This document shows positions 50,279 to 59,295 of a stretch of 64,000 nucleotides of DNA, piece after piece. Position numbers and translations under genes: made by a program. The DNA is from Streptacidiphilus melanogenes (GTDB lineage Bacteria; Actinomycetota; Actinomycetes; Streptomycetales; Streptomycetaceae), in the NCBI RefSeq assembly GCF_000787835.1, contig NZ_BBPP01000008.1, forward strand, positions 14,319-78,318, written 5' to 3'. The notes beneath the pieces were generated by a model that was not told where the DNA came from, did no database searches, and saw only the letters and a list, made by a program, of their open reading frames with translations. How positions within the stretch are numbered: position 1 is the stretch's first letter; every line of letters starts with the position of its first letter.

Positions 50279-51715
50279 TCATAGCCGGTTCGAGCCCGAT
50301 TCCCCACGGCCGATGCTGCGTCGGGTCTCCGCGAGGTGCAGGCCGACGTAGCGCGCGAGCGAGAGCGCGTCCTGCGGGGAGTCGGCGCGGAAGCTGACGC
50401 GCCGCAGCAGAGTGACGGAGTCGAGCGTCACGCCCTCGCGGGCGAGGACGAAGACGACGGTGAGGAAGGCGGCGCGGGCATTGCCGTCGTCGAACGGGTG
50501 GAAGAAGCAGACATCGAGGCAGGCGCGCGCCGCTCGGGCGGTCAGCGGGAGCGGCTGCTTCAGGCCCGCCGCATCAGGTGCGCTCTCGGCCAGGCAGGCG
50601 TCGAGACGCGCGTGGGTGTCGGCGTCGATGCCGTAGCGTTCCCGCCCACCCTTGGCGAATGCAGGAAGGGCGCGGAACGGCGGCGGTTCGGTTGCCGGCG
50701 TGCCGAGCACGTGCCGCTGCCAGCGGCGCAGCGTCTCGAAGTCGAGCGTGGCGCCGCGAGCCGCGTCTGCCCGCACCGACTCCAAGGCGGTGAGCAGACC
50801 TTGTGCCCGGACGGGGTCGAGCGCTCCGTCGAACGCGCGGATGTCCTCGGCAGCGCCGTCGCGCGCGGGGATGAGCGGCTCGCCCGGGGTGGTGCCCGAG
50901 TCCGGCGCATCGTGCCAGGCGACCTCCTCGCGCACCGCGAGCCAGCGCCGGAGATGGTCCGGCGGGTCGAGCGGCGCCGCACCGGCTGTCGCCCGGGACA
51001 TCGCCGTCACCGGCGCCTCGTCCGGCGCCGGCAGGGTCCTGGCCAGACGCTCCGCGACCTCCTCGACGGTGACGGCATCAGGGCCGCTCCAGCTCCGGAA
51101 CCGGCCGCCGACCGCCTCGGCGACCAGCCCCTCCGCGACGTCGGAAGCGACGCCCCATCGGTTCAGGAACCAGCCCAGCACCTGTCGGCAGTGCCGGTGC
51201 CAGCCGCTGCCGCCGCCCGTACGATCCGCCACCTGAAGGATGAGCTTGCGAGCTGCCAGCTCCCAGAGGATCCGGTTCTCGACGGCGGACGCCAGGTCGA
51301 GCGGGTACGCGTCGAACGACCCCGCCAGGTCTTCCAGCCAGCCGCGCCATTCCAGCAGAGCGGCGAGCACACGTGGCAGCGTCTCCTGGGGGTTCGTGAC
51401 GGAGTCCCGGGGGCAGCACCAGTTTCCGATCGGCCCGCCGTCGAAGTCCCCCTCGTCGTGCGACCAGCGCCAGCCGACGGTCCAGCGGCCGTAGCGCTCG
51501 ACGAGCGCGTGCGACATGGCGTCGGCCCAGGGCTTCGCTGTGTCCGACGTCCACGCCGCCATCACCGGGTCCGCGAAGCGCACATCGGGTCGGCGGGGCA
51601 CCCGTCGGGCCGGTCCGAGCGAGCGGATCACGTGCTCGGCGGCCGAGCCGTCGAAGGGATGTCGGGTCGGATCCACCTCGTCCCAGCTCAGGCGGCCGGG
51701 GGCAAGTTCGAACAT
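50279..51715 (-). CDS. Fic-domain protein with atypical active-site motif
   Basis: A 478-residue protein. The C-terminal ~200 residues form a Fic domain, whose central motif reads HPFDDGNARAAF. The Fic consensus is H-x-F-x-D/E-G-N-G-R-x2-R, so the third glycine is Ala and the last Arg is Phe. These residues bind the nucleotide phosphates, so AMP transfer may be altered or lost, although the catalytic His is kept. The N-terminal ~270 residues (RHPFDGSAAEHVIRSLGPAR, WTVGWRWSHDEGDFDGGP) are unrelated to any family I know. ATG 51715 is the best start but has a weak ribosome-binding site. It is divergent from the dioxygenase gene. Confidence 0.82.
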   Translation of the reverse strand: MFELAPGRLSWDEVDPTRHPFDGSAAEHVIRSLGPARRVPRRPDVRFADPVMAAWTSDTAKPWADAMSHALVERYGRWTVGWRWSHDEGDFDGGPIGNWCCPRDSVTNPQETLPRVLAALLEWRGWLEDLAGSFDAYPLDLASAVENRILWELAARKLILQVADRTGGGSGWHRHCRQVLGWFLNRWGVASDVAEGLVAEAVGGRFRSWSGPDAVTVEEVAERLARTLPAPDEAPVTAMSRATAGAAPLDPPDHLRRWLAVREEVAWHDAPDSGTTPGEPLIPARDGAAEDIRAFDGALDPVRAQGLLTALESVRADAARGATLDFETLRRWQRHVLGTPATEPPPFRALPAFAKGGRERYGIDADTHARLDACLAESAPDAAGLKQPLPLTARAARACLDVCFFHPFDDGNARAAFLTVVFVLAREGVTLDSVTLLRRVSFRADSPQDALSLARYVGLHLAETRRSIGRGESGSNRL

Positions 51716-51796
51716 CACCGCGCCAGCCTGCCCGCGCCGCAGCCCGCGTTTCAACGCGATTTCGGCCGGAGGAGAGGAGTAGGCTCGGAGATGTAG

Positions 51797-51808
51797 TTCA
51801 GATTTGAA
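51797..51808. promoter_or_regulatory. MarR-like operator in front of the dioxygenase gene
   Basis: TTCAGATTTGAA differs by one base from the perfect TTCAAATTTGAA between marR and ribA. It extends to the near-palindrome GTTCAGATTTGAAC. It lies 19 bp before the dioxygenase ATG, with the GAGGAGAG ribosome-binding site in between. Confidence 0.7.
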
Positions 51809-51826
51809 CCAGGAATGAGGAGAGTC

Positions 51827-52609
51827 ATGACCACCGCCGCCCCGGGGCGCATGCCCGCCCTCTACCTGGGCCACGGCGCGCCGCCGCTCGCCGACGACGC
51901 CCTGTGGACGGGCCAGCTCGCCGCCTGGTCGGCGGAGCTGCCCAAGCCCAAGGCCGTGCTGATGATCTCCGCCCACTGGGAGGAGGCTCCGCTCGCCATC
52001 GGGGCCACGACCACCCTGCCGCTGGTCTACGACTTCTGGGGCTTCCCGCAGCACTACTACGAGGTCACCTACGCCGCCCCCGGGGCGCCCGAGCTCGCCG
52101 ACTCCGTCCGCAAGCTGCTGCGCGGCGCCGGCACCCCGGTGCAGGACATCCCCGACCGCGGCCTCGACCACGGGGCCTACGTGCCGCTCGTGGAGATGTA
52201 CCCCGACGCCGACGTGCCCGTGCTCCAGGTGTCGATGCCGACGTTGGACCCGGTCGAGCTGATGCGGATCGGACGCAGGCTCGCGCCCCTGCGCGACGAG
52301 GGCGTCCTCATCGTGGGCAGCGGCTTCTTCACCCACAACCTGCGCGCCCTCACCCAGGACGGCAGCGTCCACTCGATCATGACGGAGTTCGACGACTGGG
52401 GCCGCCGCGCCCTGGAGGCCCAGGACGTCGACGCCCTGCTCGACTTCGAGCGAAAGGCCCCCGCCGGCCACCTCGCCCACCCGCGCACGGAGCACTTCGC
52501 GCCGCTGTTCGTCACGCTCGGCGCGTCCGAGAACGAGCTCGGCTCCGGCCGCAGCGTGATCGACGGCTTCTGGATGGGCCTGTCCAAGCGCTCCCTCCAG
52601 TTCGGCTGA
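51827..52609 (+). CDS. Class III extradiol dioxygenase (DODA/YgiD type)
   Basis: A 260-residue LigB-family dioxygenase. Metal ligands and catalytic His residues are visible in YLGHGAPPL (His), MISAHWEEAP (His), RGLDHGAYVPL (His) and FFTHNLRAL. The family opens catechol-type rings such as DOPA with O2, using Fe2+ or Zn2+. Length agrees with YgiD/DODA proteins (about 260). GAGGAGAG precedes ATG 51827. The promoter contains a palindrome matching the ribA-marR operators. In many actinomycetes such a dioxygenase lies next to a MarR gene, so control by the MarR protein at 867-1358 is plausible. Confidence 0.92.
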   Translation: MTTAAPGRMPALYLGHGAPPLADDALWTGQLAAWSAELPKPKAVLMISAHWEEAPLAIGATTTLPLVYDFWGFPQHYYEVTYAAPGAPELADSVRKLLRGAGTPVQDIPDRGLDHGAYVPLVEMYPDADVPVLQVSMPTLDPVELMRIGRRLAPLRDEGVLIVGSGFFTHNLRALTQDGSVHSIMTEFDDWGRRALEAQDVDALLDFERKAPAGHLAHPRTEHFAPLFVTLGASENELGSGRSVIDGFWMGLSKRSLQFG

Positions 52610-52724
52610 GCCCGCCGACCGCCGTTGCGAGCGCTCGGCGCCCGTCGTTCGCCCACCGCGCAAATTCTTCGCCCAGCGCAGAGCAGGTTTACGCCACGCC
52701 GGTCCGCCGAACAGACTTCTCGTC

Positions 52725-53765
52725 ATGAAACTTCTCGTGATCGGTGGATCGGTGTTCGTGGGGCGGGCCTTCGCCGAGGAGGGCGTCCGGCGCGGCTGGG
52801 AGGTGACGGTCTTCAACCGGGGGCAGAGCCAGCACGACCCGGCGGGCGTCCGCTCGCTGCGCGGCGACCGGACCGACGAGGCCGACCTCGCCTCGCTCGC
52901 CGCCGCCGGCCCCTACGACGCGGTGGTGGACGTCTGCGGCTACGTCCCCACCGAGGTCGCCAAGTCCGCCGCCGCGCTCGCGCGCAGCGCGGACGCGTAC
53001 CTGTTCGTCTCGACGATCAACGTCTACCCCGGCTACCCCGCCGAACCGACCGACGAGCTGTCGCCACGCCAGGGCGGCCGCGCGGACGCCGGCCCGGACG
53101 ACGGCGACTACGGCTGGTTGAAGGACGGCTGTGAGAAGGCCGTCCGCGCCGCCTTCCCCGGCCGCGTCGTCGTGCTGCAGCCGGGCCTCATCGTCGGCCC
53201 GCACGACCGTGCCCGCCGCACCACCGCCTGGCTCCGGCGTGCCGCGCAGGGCGGCCGGATGGCCGTCCCCGGTACCCCCGACCGCGCCCTGCGCCTCATC
53301 GACGTGCGCGATCTCGCCGCCTTCGGTCTCGACCTGGTCTCCGCCGCGCCGCGCGACGAGGTCGAGGACTACATGGTCCCCGGGGCGCCGGACAACGGCA
53401 GCTGGGGCGACTTCCTCACCGCCTGCGTGGCCGCCACCGGCGGCAAGGCGGAGCTCGCCTACGTCGACGACCAGATCTTCGTCGACCACGAGGTGGAGCC
53501 CTGGACGGAACTCCCGCTGTGGCTTCCGGCCGGCCGCGAGGACTGCGCCGCCACCTGGGACGCGTCCAGCGAGAAGGCGCTGGCCGCAGGCCTGCGCTGC
53601 CGCCCGATCACGGACTCCGTCCACGAGACGGCCGAGTGGCTCTTCGGCCCCGGTGGCGAGCAGGAGGCCTTCGAGGACTACGGCAAGTTCAGCGCCTGGA
53701 CGCCGTTCCTGTCCGCGGAGAAGGAGCGGGCCATCCTGGCGGCTCACGACGTCGAGAGCGCCTGA
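52725..53765 (+). CDS. NAD-dependent epimerase/dehydratase family protein
   Basis: A 346-residue extended SDR. KLLVIGGSVFVGRAFAEEG is the G-G-x-x-F-x-G nucleotide loop. VVDVCGYVPTEVAKSA and YLFVSTINVYPG follow the beta4/beta5 positions. YGWLKDGCEKA supplies Tyr and Lys (Y-x3-K). GRVVVLQPGLIVGPHD and LIDVRDLAAFGLDL complete the family pattern. Reductases or epimerases of this subgroup act on nucleotide sugars or carbohydrate derivatives; the substrate here is unknown. It stands alone with a clear terminator after the stop. Confidence 0.88.
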   Translation: MKLLVIGGSVFVGRAFAEEGVRRGWEVTVFNRGQSQHDPAGVRSLRGDRTDEADLASLAAAGPYDAVVDVCGYVPTEVAKSAAALARSADAYLFVSTINVYPGYPAEPTDELSPRQGGRADAGPDDGDYGWLKDGCEKAVRAAFPGRVVVLQPGLIVGPHDRARRTTAWLRRAAQGGRMAVPGTPDRALRLIDVRDLAAFGLDLVSAAPRDEVEDYMVPGAPDNGSWGDFLTACVAATGGKAELAYVDDQIFVDHEVEPWTELPLWLPAGREDCAATWDASSEKALAAGLRCRPITDSVHETAEWLFGPGGEQEAFEDYGKFSAWTPFLSAEKERAILAAHDVESA

Positions 53766-53770
53766 GTGCC

Positions 53771-53800
53771 GAGCGGGGCGCGGGAGACCGTGCCCCGCTC
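53771..53800 (+). terminator. Terminator after the epimerase gene
   Basis: GAGCGGGGC (53771-53779) and GCCCCGCTC (53792-53800) pair perfectly with a 12-nt loop, beginning 6 bp after the stop. A T/C-rich TCTCTG follows. Confidence 0.85.
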
Positions 53801-53845
53801 TCTGTGCCCTGCACCTGCGGACCTGCGGGAACGCCCCCGCGACCG

Positions 53846-54091
53846 CTACACCGGGAACGCGTTCGCCTTGGCGCGGTTCAGCTCGTTCGCAATCGCGACG
53901 AACGCGCGGCGCTCCGCGCGGGACAGCGCGACCTGCTCGTCAGGGTCGATGCCGACACCGCTGACGCCGACCGCCCACGGGCGGAACGCGGCCAGCCAGA
54001 CGGCGCGCACGCCCATCAGGGTCCACAGGCCCGCGACGCCCAGCAGCGTGTACAGGGCGACTGCATGGAGGGGAGTCAGCTGCTGGTGCAT
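53846..54091 (-). CDS. Small membrane protein
   Basis: An 81-residue protein with one N-terminal hydrophobic region (HAVALYTLLGVAGLWTLMGV, then RAVWLAAF). A cytoplasmic helix, LSRAERRAFVAIANELNRAK, follows. The topology suggests a single or re-entrant span with a charged tail. ATG 54091 is one option; GTG 54121 would add ten residues. Neither has a strong ribosome-binding site. No family is recognised. It lies between the epimerase terminator and the MmyB-type gene, on the same strand as the latter. Confidence 0.65.
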   Translation of the reverse strand: MHQQLTPLHAVALYTLLGVAGLWTLMGVRAVWLAAFRPWAVGVSGVGIDPDEQVALSRAERRAFVAIANELNRAKANAFPV

Positions 54092-54234
54092 ACCCTGGAC
54101 CGTCCTCTCGGAGCCGGACACGAGCGGGACACAGGCGGCTGGTCCGCGCTTCCGGCCTAGTTAACACCCCGTTCCGGATCTTCGGAACCTCGGGGTCGGC
54201 CGCGACTCGAGGACGGCGCGAGGACGGCTCGGGT

Positions 54235-55170
54235 TCAGGCGGTGCCGGTGATCGGCGACGAGGCCGCCTCCGGCCCGGTCGCGGTCCAGCTGGCCAGCAG
54301 GCGCAGGGCCTCAGCCGAGGGGGAGCCCGGCTCGGCGGCGTAGGTCACGAGCATCTGACCGGCGTCGGCGGGCAGCACCAGCGACTCATTCACCAGGGTG
54401 AGGCGGCCGACGAGCGGGTGGTGCAGCTCCTTCGTGCACGGGCCCGTGCCCCGCACGTCGTGCGCAGCCCACCACTGCCGGAACAGGGGGCTCTTGACCG
54501 ACAGCTCGCCGATCAGCGCGGCCAGGCGCGGGTCGTCGGGGGAGCGGCCGGCGTGCATCCGCAGACCGGCCACCACATCGCGCGCCTTGCCCTCCCAGTC
54601 GAGGTACAGGTCGTGCGAGGCCGGATCCATGAAGACGATCCAGGCCATGTTCCGCTGCTCCGGCGGCCGCGCCTCGAAATCGCCGAGCAGCGCGCAGGCC
54701 ATCCGGTTCCAGGCGAGAATGTCGCAGCGACGGCCCAGCACGTAAGCGGGGACGGAGTCCATCGCGTCCAGCAGGTGCTGCAGCTGCGGGCGCACCCGCT
54801 CCGGGCGCACCACCGCCGTCCGGCCGCGGCGCGGCGCGGGCTTGGCGAGGTGCTCAAGGTGCTCGCGCTCGGCGCGGTTCAGGCGCAGCGCGTCCGCGAT
54901 GGCCTCCAGCACCGCCGCCGAGACGTTGTGCGCGTTGCCCTGCTCCAGCCGCGTGTAGTACGCGACGCTCACCCCGGCCAGCTGCGCCAGCTCCTCGCGG
55001 CGCAGGCCCGGCACCCGGCGACGTGCCCCGAAGTACGGCAGCCCCACGTCCTCCGGCTGCAGCCGCGCCCGCCGGGTCCGCAGGAACTCGCTCAGTTCGG
55101 CGCGCGGGTCGAGGGGAGCGGGCGTGTCCTGCACGGCGGCGGGGTCCGTCGGGGCGGTTTCGGGGCTCAT
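54235..55170 (-). CDS. MmyB-like helix-turn-helix regulator
   Basis: A 311-residue regulator. The XRE-type HTH (about residues 50-105) reads [20 protein letters not shown], then [20 protein letters not shown]. This is the hallmark of the MmyB/HTH_31 group. The C-terminal MmyB ligand-binding domain has [20 protein letters not shown] and [20 protein letters not shown]. Members usually lie divergent to an oxidoreductase gene, which they control; here it is the alcohol dehydrogenase at 55290. ATG 55170 is chosen over a TTG at 55179. Confidence 0.92.
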   Translation of the reverse strand: MSPETAPTDPAAVQDTPAPLDPRAELSEFLRTRRARLQPEDVGLPYFGARRRVPGLRREELAQLAGVSVAYYTRLEQGNAHNVSAAVLEAIADALRLNRAEREHLEHLAKPAPRRGRTAVVRPERVRPQLQHLLDAMDSVPAYVLGRRCDILAWNRMACALLGDFEARPPEQRNMAWIVFMDPASHDLYLDWEGKARDVVAGLRMHAGRSPDDPRLAALIGELSVKSPLFRQWWAAHDVRGTGPCTKELHHPLVGRLTLVNESLVLPADAGQMLVTYAAEPGSPSAEALRLLASWTATGPEAASSPITGTA

Positions 55171-55179
55171 GTCAGTCAA

Positions 55180-55239
55180 GTATGCGGGCCATCGTGCCTA
55201 CCAGGGTGACCCTCCCAGTGGTAGGAACCGCAGGCATAC
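55180..55239. promoter_or_regulatory. Nested dyad between mmyB-like gene and alcohol dehydrogenase
   Basis: The inner repeat is CCTACCA (55197-55203) and TGGTAGG (55219-55225). An outer repeat, GTATGC (55180-55185) and GCATAC (55234-55239), encloses it almost symmetrically. It lies centrally in the 119-bp divergent promoter region and is the best candidate operator for the MmyB-like protein. Confidence 0.7.
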
Positions 55240-55289
55240 GTTCACGGAGGGTCTGGCTGCGCCATGGCGAACCCGGCAGGCTGTCCACC

Positions 55290-56342
55290 ATGACTACGAG
55301 CACGATCCCCGCGTTCGCCGCCCCGGCCGCCAAGGCCCCGCTGGAGCGCACCACCGTGCCGCGCCGCGAGCTCGGCCCGCACGACATCCTCATCGACATC
55401 GCCTACGCAGGTATCTGTCACTCGGACATCCACCAGGTCAACGAGGAGTGGGGTCCGGCCATCTTCCCGATGGTGCCCGGCCACGAGATCGCGGGCACCG
55501 TCGCCGCGGTCGGCTCCGCCGTCACCCGCCACCAGGTGGGCGACCGTGTCGGCGTCGGCTGCCTGGTCGACTCCTGCGGAGAGTGCGAGCAGTGCAAGGC
55601 GGGCTTCGAGCAGTTCTGCTCCGGCCCCGACGGCGCCACCGGTACCTACAACGACACCGGCCGCGACGGCGAGCCCACCTATGGCGGCTACGCCAAGCAG
55701 GTCGTCGTCACCGAGCGCTTCGCGCTCAAGATCCCCGAGGGCATTCCGCTGGACGCGGCCGCGCCGCTGCTGTGCGCCGGCATCACCACCTACTCCCCGC
55801 TGGCCCGCTTCGGCGCCGGTCCGGGCAAGAAGGTCGCCGTCGTCGGCCTCGGCGGTCTCGGGCACATGGGCGTCAAGATCGCCCACGCCAAGGGCGCCGA
55901 GGTGACGGTCCTGTCCCAGTCGCTGCGCAAGCGCGACGAGGGCCTGAAGCTGGGCGCCGACCACTACTACGCCACCGGCGACCCGACGACCTTCGAGAAG
56001 CTGGCCGGCTCCTTCGACCTGATCGTCAACACGGTCTCGGCCGAGATCGACCTCAACGCCTACCTCGCCCTGCTCAAGCCGAACGGCGCCCTGGTCCAGG
56101 TCGGCGCGCCGCCGGTCCCGGTCCCGGTGGCGGTCTTCTCCCTCATCGGCGGCAACAAGACCCTGGCCGGTTCCATGATCGGTGGAATCCCGGAGACCCA
56201 GGAGATGTTGGACTTCTGCGCGGAGCACGGCATCGGAGCGGAGGTCGAGGTGATCCGGGCGGACCAGATCAACGAGGCCTACGCGCGCGTCCTCAACAGC
56301 GACGTCCGCTACCGCTTCGTGATCGACACCGCGACGATCTGA
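55290..56342 (+). CDS. Zinc-dependent NAD(P) alcohol dehydrogenase (cinnamyl-alcohol/YahK type)
   Basis: A 350-residue MDR enzyme that would interconvert aldehydes and alcohols. Catalytic zinc ligands are in GICHSDIH and GHEIAGTV. The four structural-zinc cysteines are in [32 protein letters not shown] is the cofactor loop, and the following VLSQSLRK, with Ser before Arg, suggests NADPH. Length and motifs agree with the CAD/YahK/AdhC family of broad aldehyde reductases. It is divergent from the MmyB-like regulator and is followed after 50 bp by an old yellow enzyme. The pair may detoxify reactive carbonyl compounds. Confidence 0.93.
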   Translation: MTTSTIPAFAAPAAKAPLERTTVPRRELGPHDILIDIAYAGICHSDIHQVNEEWGPAIFPMVPGHEIAGTVAAVGSAVTRHQVGDRVGVGCLVDSCGECEQCKAGFEQFCSGPDGATGTYNDTGRDGEPTYGGYAKQVVVTERFALKIPEGIPLDAAAPLLCAGITTYSPLARFGAGPGKKVAVVGLGGLGHMGVKIAHAKGAEVTVLSQSLRKRDEGLKLGADHYYATGDPTTFEKLAGSFDLIVNTVSAEIDLNAYLALLKPNGALVQVGAPPVPVPVAVFSLIGGNKTLAGSMIGGIPETQEMLDFCAEHGIGAEVEVIRADQINEAYARVLNSDVRYRFVIDTATI

Positions 56343-56392
56343 CGTCCCCTCCGTCCTCCGCCTCTTCCGTTCGTCAGGAGCCCTTTCCCCGC

Positions 56393-57487
56393 ATGAGCCT
56401 GCTGTTCGAGCCCCTCGCCCTGCGTGACGTCACCGCCCCCAACCGGGTGTGGATGGCGCCGATGTGCCAGTACTCGGCACCGGCCGAGGGGCACGCGGCG
56501 AACAACGACAGCGTCGGCACGCCGGGGGAGTGGCACTTCCAGCACCTGGCCTCCCGCGCGGCGGGAGGCACGGGTCTGATCCTGACCGAGGCGACGGCGG
56601 TCACGCCGGAGGGCCGCATCAGCCCCTGGGACCTGGGCATCTGGAACGACCACCAGGCCGCTGCCTTCCGGCGGATCACCTCCTTCCTGCGCGAGCTGGG
56701 CACGGTCCCTGGCATCCAGCTCGCGCACGCGGGCCGCAAGGCCTCCTCGGCGCGCCCGTGGGACACACCGGGCGGCTCGCTCCCGGCGGACCACCCGCTC
56801 GCATGGCAGAGCGTCGCGCCGAGCGGCGCGGCGTTCGGCGCGATGACCGCGCCTGCCGAGCTGAGCGTCGATCAGATCGGCGAAGTCGTGCGCCGCTTCG
56901 CCGAGGCGGCGGAGCGGGCGCTGGCGGCGGGCTTCCAGGTCGTCGAGATCCACGGCGCGCACGGTTACCTGGTGCACGAGTTCCTGTCCCCGTACTCGAA
57001 CCACCGCATGGACGCCTACGGCGGCCCGCTGCAGAACCGCATGCGCTTCGCACTGGAGGTGACGGAGGCGGTCCGCGCCGTCTGGCCGGACGAGCTGCCT
57101 GTCTTCTTCCGCGTCTCGGCCACGGACTGGCTGGACGAGGGCGGCTGGACCGCCGACGAGTCCGTGTTGCTGGCCAAGGAGCTGCAGGCCCGCGGGGTGG
57201 ACCTGGTCGACGTCTCCACGGGCGGCAACGTCCCGGACGCCCGGATCCCGGTCGAGCCCGGCTACCAGGTCCCCTTCGCCGCCCGCATCCGCAACGAGGC
57301 GGGCCTCGCCACCGGGGCGGTCGGCCTGATCACCGACCCCCGCCAGGCCGAGCAGATCCTCGCCTCCGGCGAGGCCGACGCCGTCCTCCTGGGCCGCGAA
57401 CTCCTCCGCAACCCCTACTGGGCCCGCCACGCCGCCACCGCCCTCGGCCACGACCTGCCGAAGCTCGACCAGTACGCCCGCGCCTGA
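56393..57487 (+). CDS. Old yellow enzyme family NADH:flavin oxidoreductase (YqjM type)
   Basis: A 364-residue FMN-dependent ene-reductase. VWMAPMCQYSA holds the regulatory Cys of YqjM-like enzymes. IQLAHAGRKAS, VVEIHGAHGYLVHEFLSPYS (the substrate-binding His pair) and NHRMDAYGGPLQNR are class-typical. AVLLGRELLRNPYWARHAA contains the conserved C-terminal Arg-x-x-x-x-Asn-Pro. It reduces C=C bonds of alpha,beta-unsaturated carbonyls. Cotranscription with the alcohol dehydrogenase is likely (50-bp gap), and together they would reduce enals to saturated alcohols. A hairpin terminator follows about 150 bp downstream. Confidence 0.94.
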   Translation: MSLLFEPLALRDVTAPNRVWMAPMCQYSAPAEGHAANNDSVGTPGEWHFQHLASRAAGGTGLILTEATAVTPEGRISPWDLGIWNDHQAAAFRRITSFLRELGTVPGIQLAHAGRKASSARPWDTPGGSLPADHPLAWQSVAPSGAAFGAMTAPAELSVDQIGEVVRRFAEAAERALAAGFQVVEIHGAHGYLVHEFLSPYSNHRMDAYGGPLQNRMRFALEVTEAVRAVWPDELPVFFRVSATDWLDEGGWTADESVLLAKELQARGVDLVDVSTGGNVPDARIPVEPGYQVPFAARIRNEAGLATGAVGLITDPRQAEQILASGEADAVLLGRELLRNPYWARHAATALGHDLPKLDQYARA

Positions 57488-57633
57488 CCCGAAGCCTCAT
57501 CCGCAGCGGGACGGGCATCCACGGGCCCGAGGCAGGGGCCTGGGGCAGCCCTCGGCTGGAGGAACCAGGTGCCCGAAACGGACGGCCGCCCCGGCGTTCC
57601 GTCGCCGTCACCGTCGGCATGGCGAGCGGACCC

Positions 57634-57672
57634 GGGGCTCGCCCCAGGCGTGGCCGCGCAGGGGCGAGCCCC
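57634..57672 (+). terminator. Hairpin downstream of the ene-reductase gene
   Basis: GGGGCTCGCCCC (57634-57645) pairs with GGGGCGAGCCCC (57661-57672), perfect 12-bp arms with a 15-nt loop. It lies within the 383-bp gap before the DUF11 gene. The gap otherwise holds no gene, and its right half is the upstream region of that gene. Confidence 0.75.
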
Positions 57673-57734
57673 CTGCCGCACCACCCCGCACGGCCCTCGC
57701 CTGCATGGACGGTGTTCTCGGCAGCACGGCATGC

Positions 57735-57771
57735 GACCAATCAGGCAGACTTGCACGGCACATGATTGGTC
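57735..57771. promoter_or_regulatory. 9-bp inverted repeat upstream of the DUF11 gene
   Basis: GACCAATCA (57735-57743) and TGATTGGTC (57763-57771) are perfect complements 19 nt apart, in an A+T-richer stretch about 100 bp before the ATG. It could be an operator; the regulator is unknown. Confidence 0.5.
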
Positions 57772-57870
57772 ATCCGATGATTCGCATAGTCATTAGGTCG
57801 GACATGCCCGGACCGCATGCGCGCGGACCAGGCAGGAGTCACGCATCTCGCCTCTGCGAACGGAACCGAC

Positions 57871-59232
57871 ATGACCTACCGGAAGAAACTCGCGCGTGGC
57901 GCTGTCGCCACGGCGATCGTGTGCGCGCTGACCGGGGCTGCCGCCGGGTCGGCGGTCGGGGCCCCCACCGTCGATCAAGGGCGGCGCAGCTACGCGCCCC
58001 CTTGCCTGCCCGTGCCGGTCTGGGCGAACACCAGCCCGGGCCGCCTGATCGAGTACGACCCCCTCACTGGTGCGCAGCTTCACAACGTGCCCGTGCCGGC
58101 GAACCTCGGGGACATCGCCTGGAGCGCGGACGGGCGGACCCTCTATGCGGTGAACTTCTCCTCACCGGCGCGCCTGTCCACGATCGACCCGGCGACGGGG
58201 GCGGTGACAGCGACCACGCCCCTGACCGGTCCGGCCCAGAGCGTCGCCCTCAACGCGCTCACCGCGCTGCCGAACGGGCAGCTCCTGGCCGCCGCGCCCA
58301 GTAGCCGGAATCTGTGGACGATCGACCCGGCCACCGGCACGAGCACCACCTTCGCCGCTCAGTTCCCGTCCGGCTTCGCCTCGACGGGCGACCTCACGGT
58401 CCTGCCCGACGGCGACATCCTGGGCCTGGCGAACAGTGGCAGTCCCACGGGGGTCTTCCGTATCCACCCGGACAATTCGGTGACGGAGGTCGGCACGCTG
58501 CCCTCCGGCATGTACGGGATCTCGCAGTCCGGGCAAATGGTCTATACCTTCGCGGGCGGCGGCCAGATCGACCGGCTCTCGTCGGTGCCCACCGCAGCCT
58601 CCACGGCACCCCTTCCGTTCACCGTCGTGGCCAGTACCGGCAACAGCTTCTACGGCGCAAGCTCGGTGCAGGACGCCGAGGCCTGCAGCGTCCCCCCGGG
58701 AACCTCTTACGGCCTGACGAAGACCGTCGCACCCGTCGGCAAGGCCAGCCCCGGCGACACCCTCACCTACACCGTGACGGTGAGGAACACCGGGACGAAC
58801 CCCTACCTCGACAACTCCGCCGCGTTCACGGACGACCTGTCAGACGTCCTGCGGAACGCATCGCTCATTCGGAGCTCCGTCTGGGCCTCTGCCGGGATCG
58901 TCAAGGTCTTCGGAGACACGCTCGCCTGGAACGGCCCGCTGCCCGTCGGAGCCACGGTCACGGTCGTCTACAAGGTCAAGGTGAACGACAAGGCCAGGGG
59001 CCGCCTGGCGAACGCTGTCATGCCGACCGCGCCGGGCGGCACCTGCAAGCGGGTCGCCGACTGCAGCACCAGCGTCGACATCAGCCGGAGGGACCACCAC
59101 GGGATCTCGATCAAGATCGTCAATACGAGCGTGAACATCGCGCATGCCAGTGCCTCGACCTCGACCCCGCACCGCCCCTGTCCTCCGGCCGCGAAGCACC
59201 ACCGGCCCCCCAACTGCCCCAAGCGGGGCTGA
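57871..59232 (+). CDS. Secreted beta-propeller-like protein with DUF11 domain
   Basis: A 453-residue exported protein. The signal peptide (MTYRKKLARG, then AVATAIVCALTGAAAGSAVGA) is clear. Residues ~45-285 contain repeated blade-like units such as LIEYDPLTGAQLHN, LSTIDPATGAVTAT and LWTIDPATGTSTTF, typical of a beta-propeller. A DUF11 domain (~290-400; ASPGDTLTYTVTVRNTGTNP) follows. The C-terminal tail is rich in Pro, His and Cys and carries no sortase or lipid anchor. It probably binds or scaffolds at the cell surface. The upstream region carries a 9-bp inverted repeat. Confidence 0.85.
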   Translation: MTYRKKLARGAVATAIVCALTGAAAGSAVGAPTVDQGRRSYAPPCLPVPVWANTSPGRLIEYDPLTGAQLHNVPVPANLGDIAWSADGRTLYAVNFSSPARLSTIDPATGAVTATTPLTGPAQSVALNALTALPNGQLLAAAPSSRNLWTIDPATGTSTTFAAQFPSGFASTGDLTVLPDGDILGLANSGSPTGVFRIHPDNSVTEVGTLPSGMYGISQSGQMVYTFAGGGQIDRLSSVPTAASTAPLPFTVVASTGNSFYGASSVQDAEACSVPPGTSYGLTKTVAPVGKASPGDTLTYTVTVRNTGTNPYLDNSAAFTDDLSDVLRNASLIRSSVWASAGIVKVFGDTLAWNGPLPVGATVTVVYKVKVNDKARGRLANAVMPTAPGGTCKRVADCSTSVDISRRDHHGISIKIVNTSVNIAHASASTSTPHRPCPPAAKHHRPPNCPKRG

Positions 59233-59295
59233 CAAGCCGGTACCTGGTCGGCGGTAGCCGGCGCGAGCCATGAAGGCGGTGCCGGTCCGGGCGGC

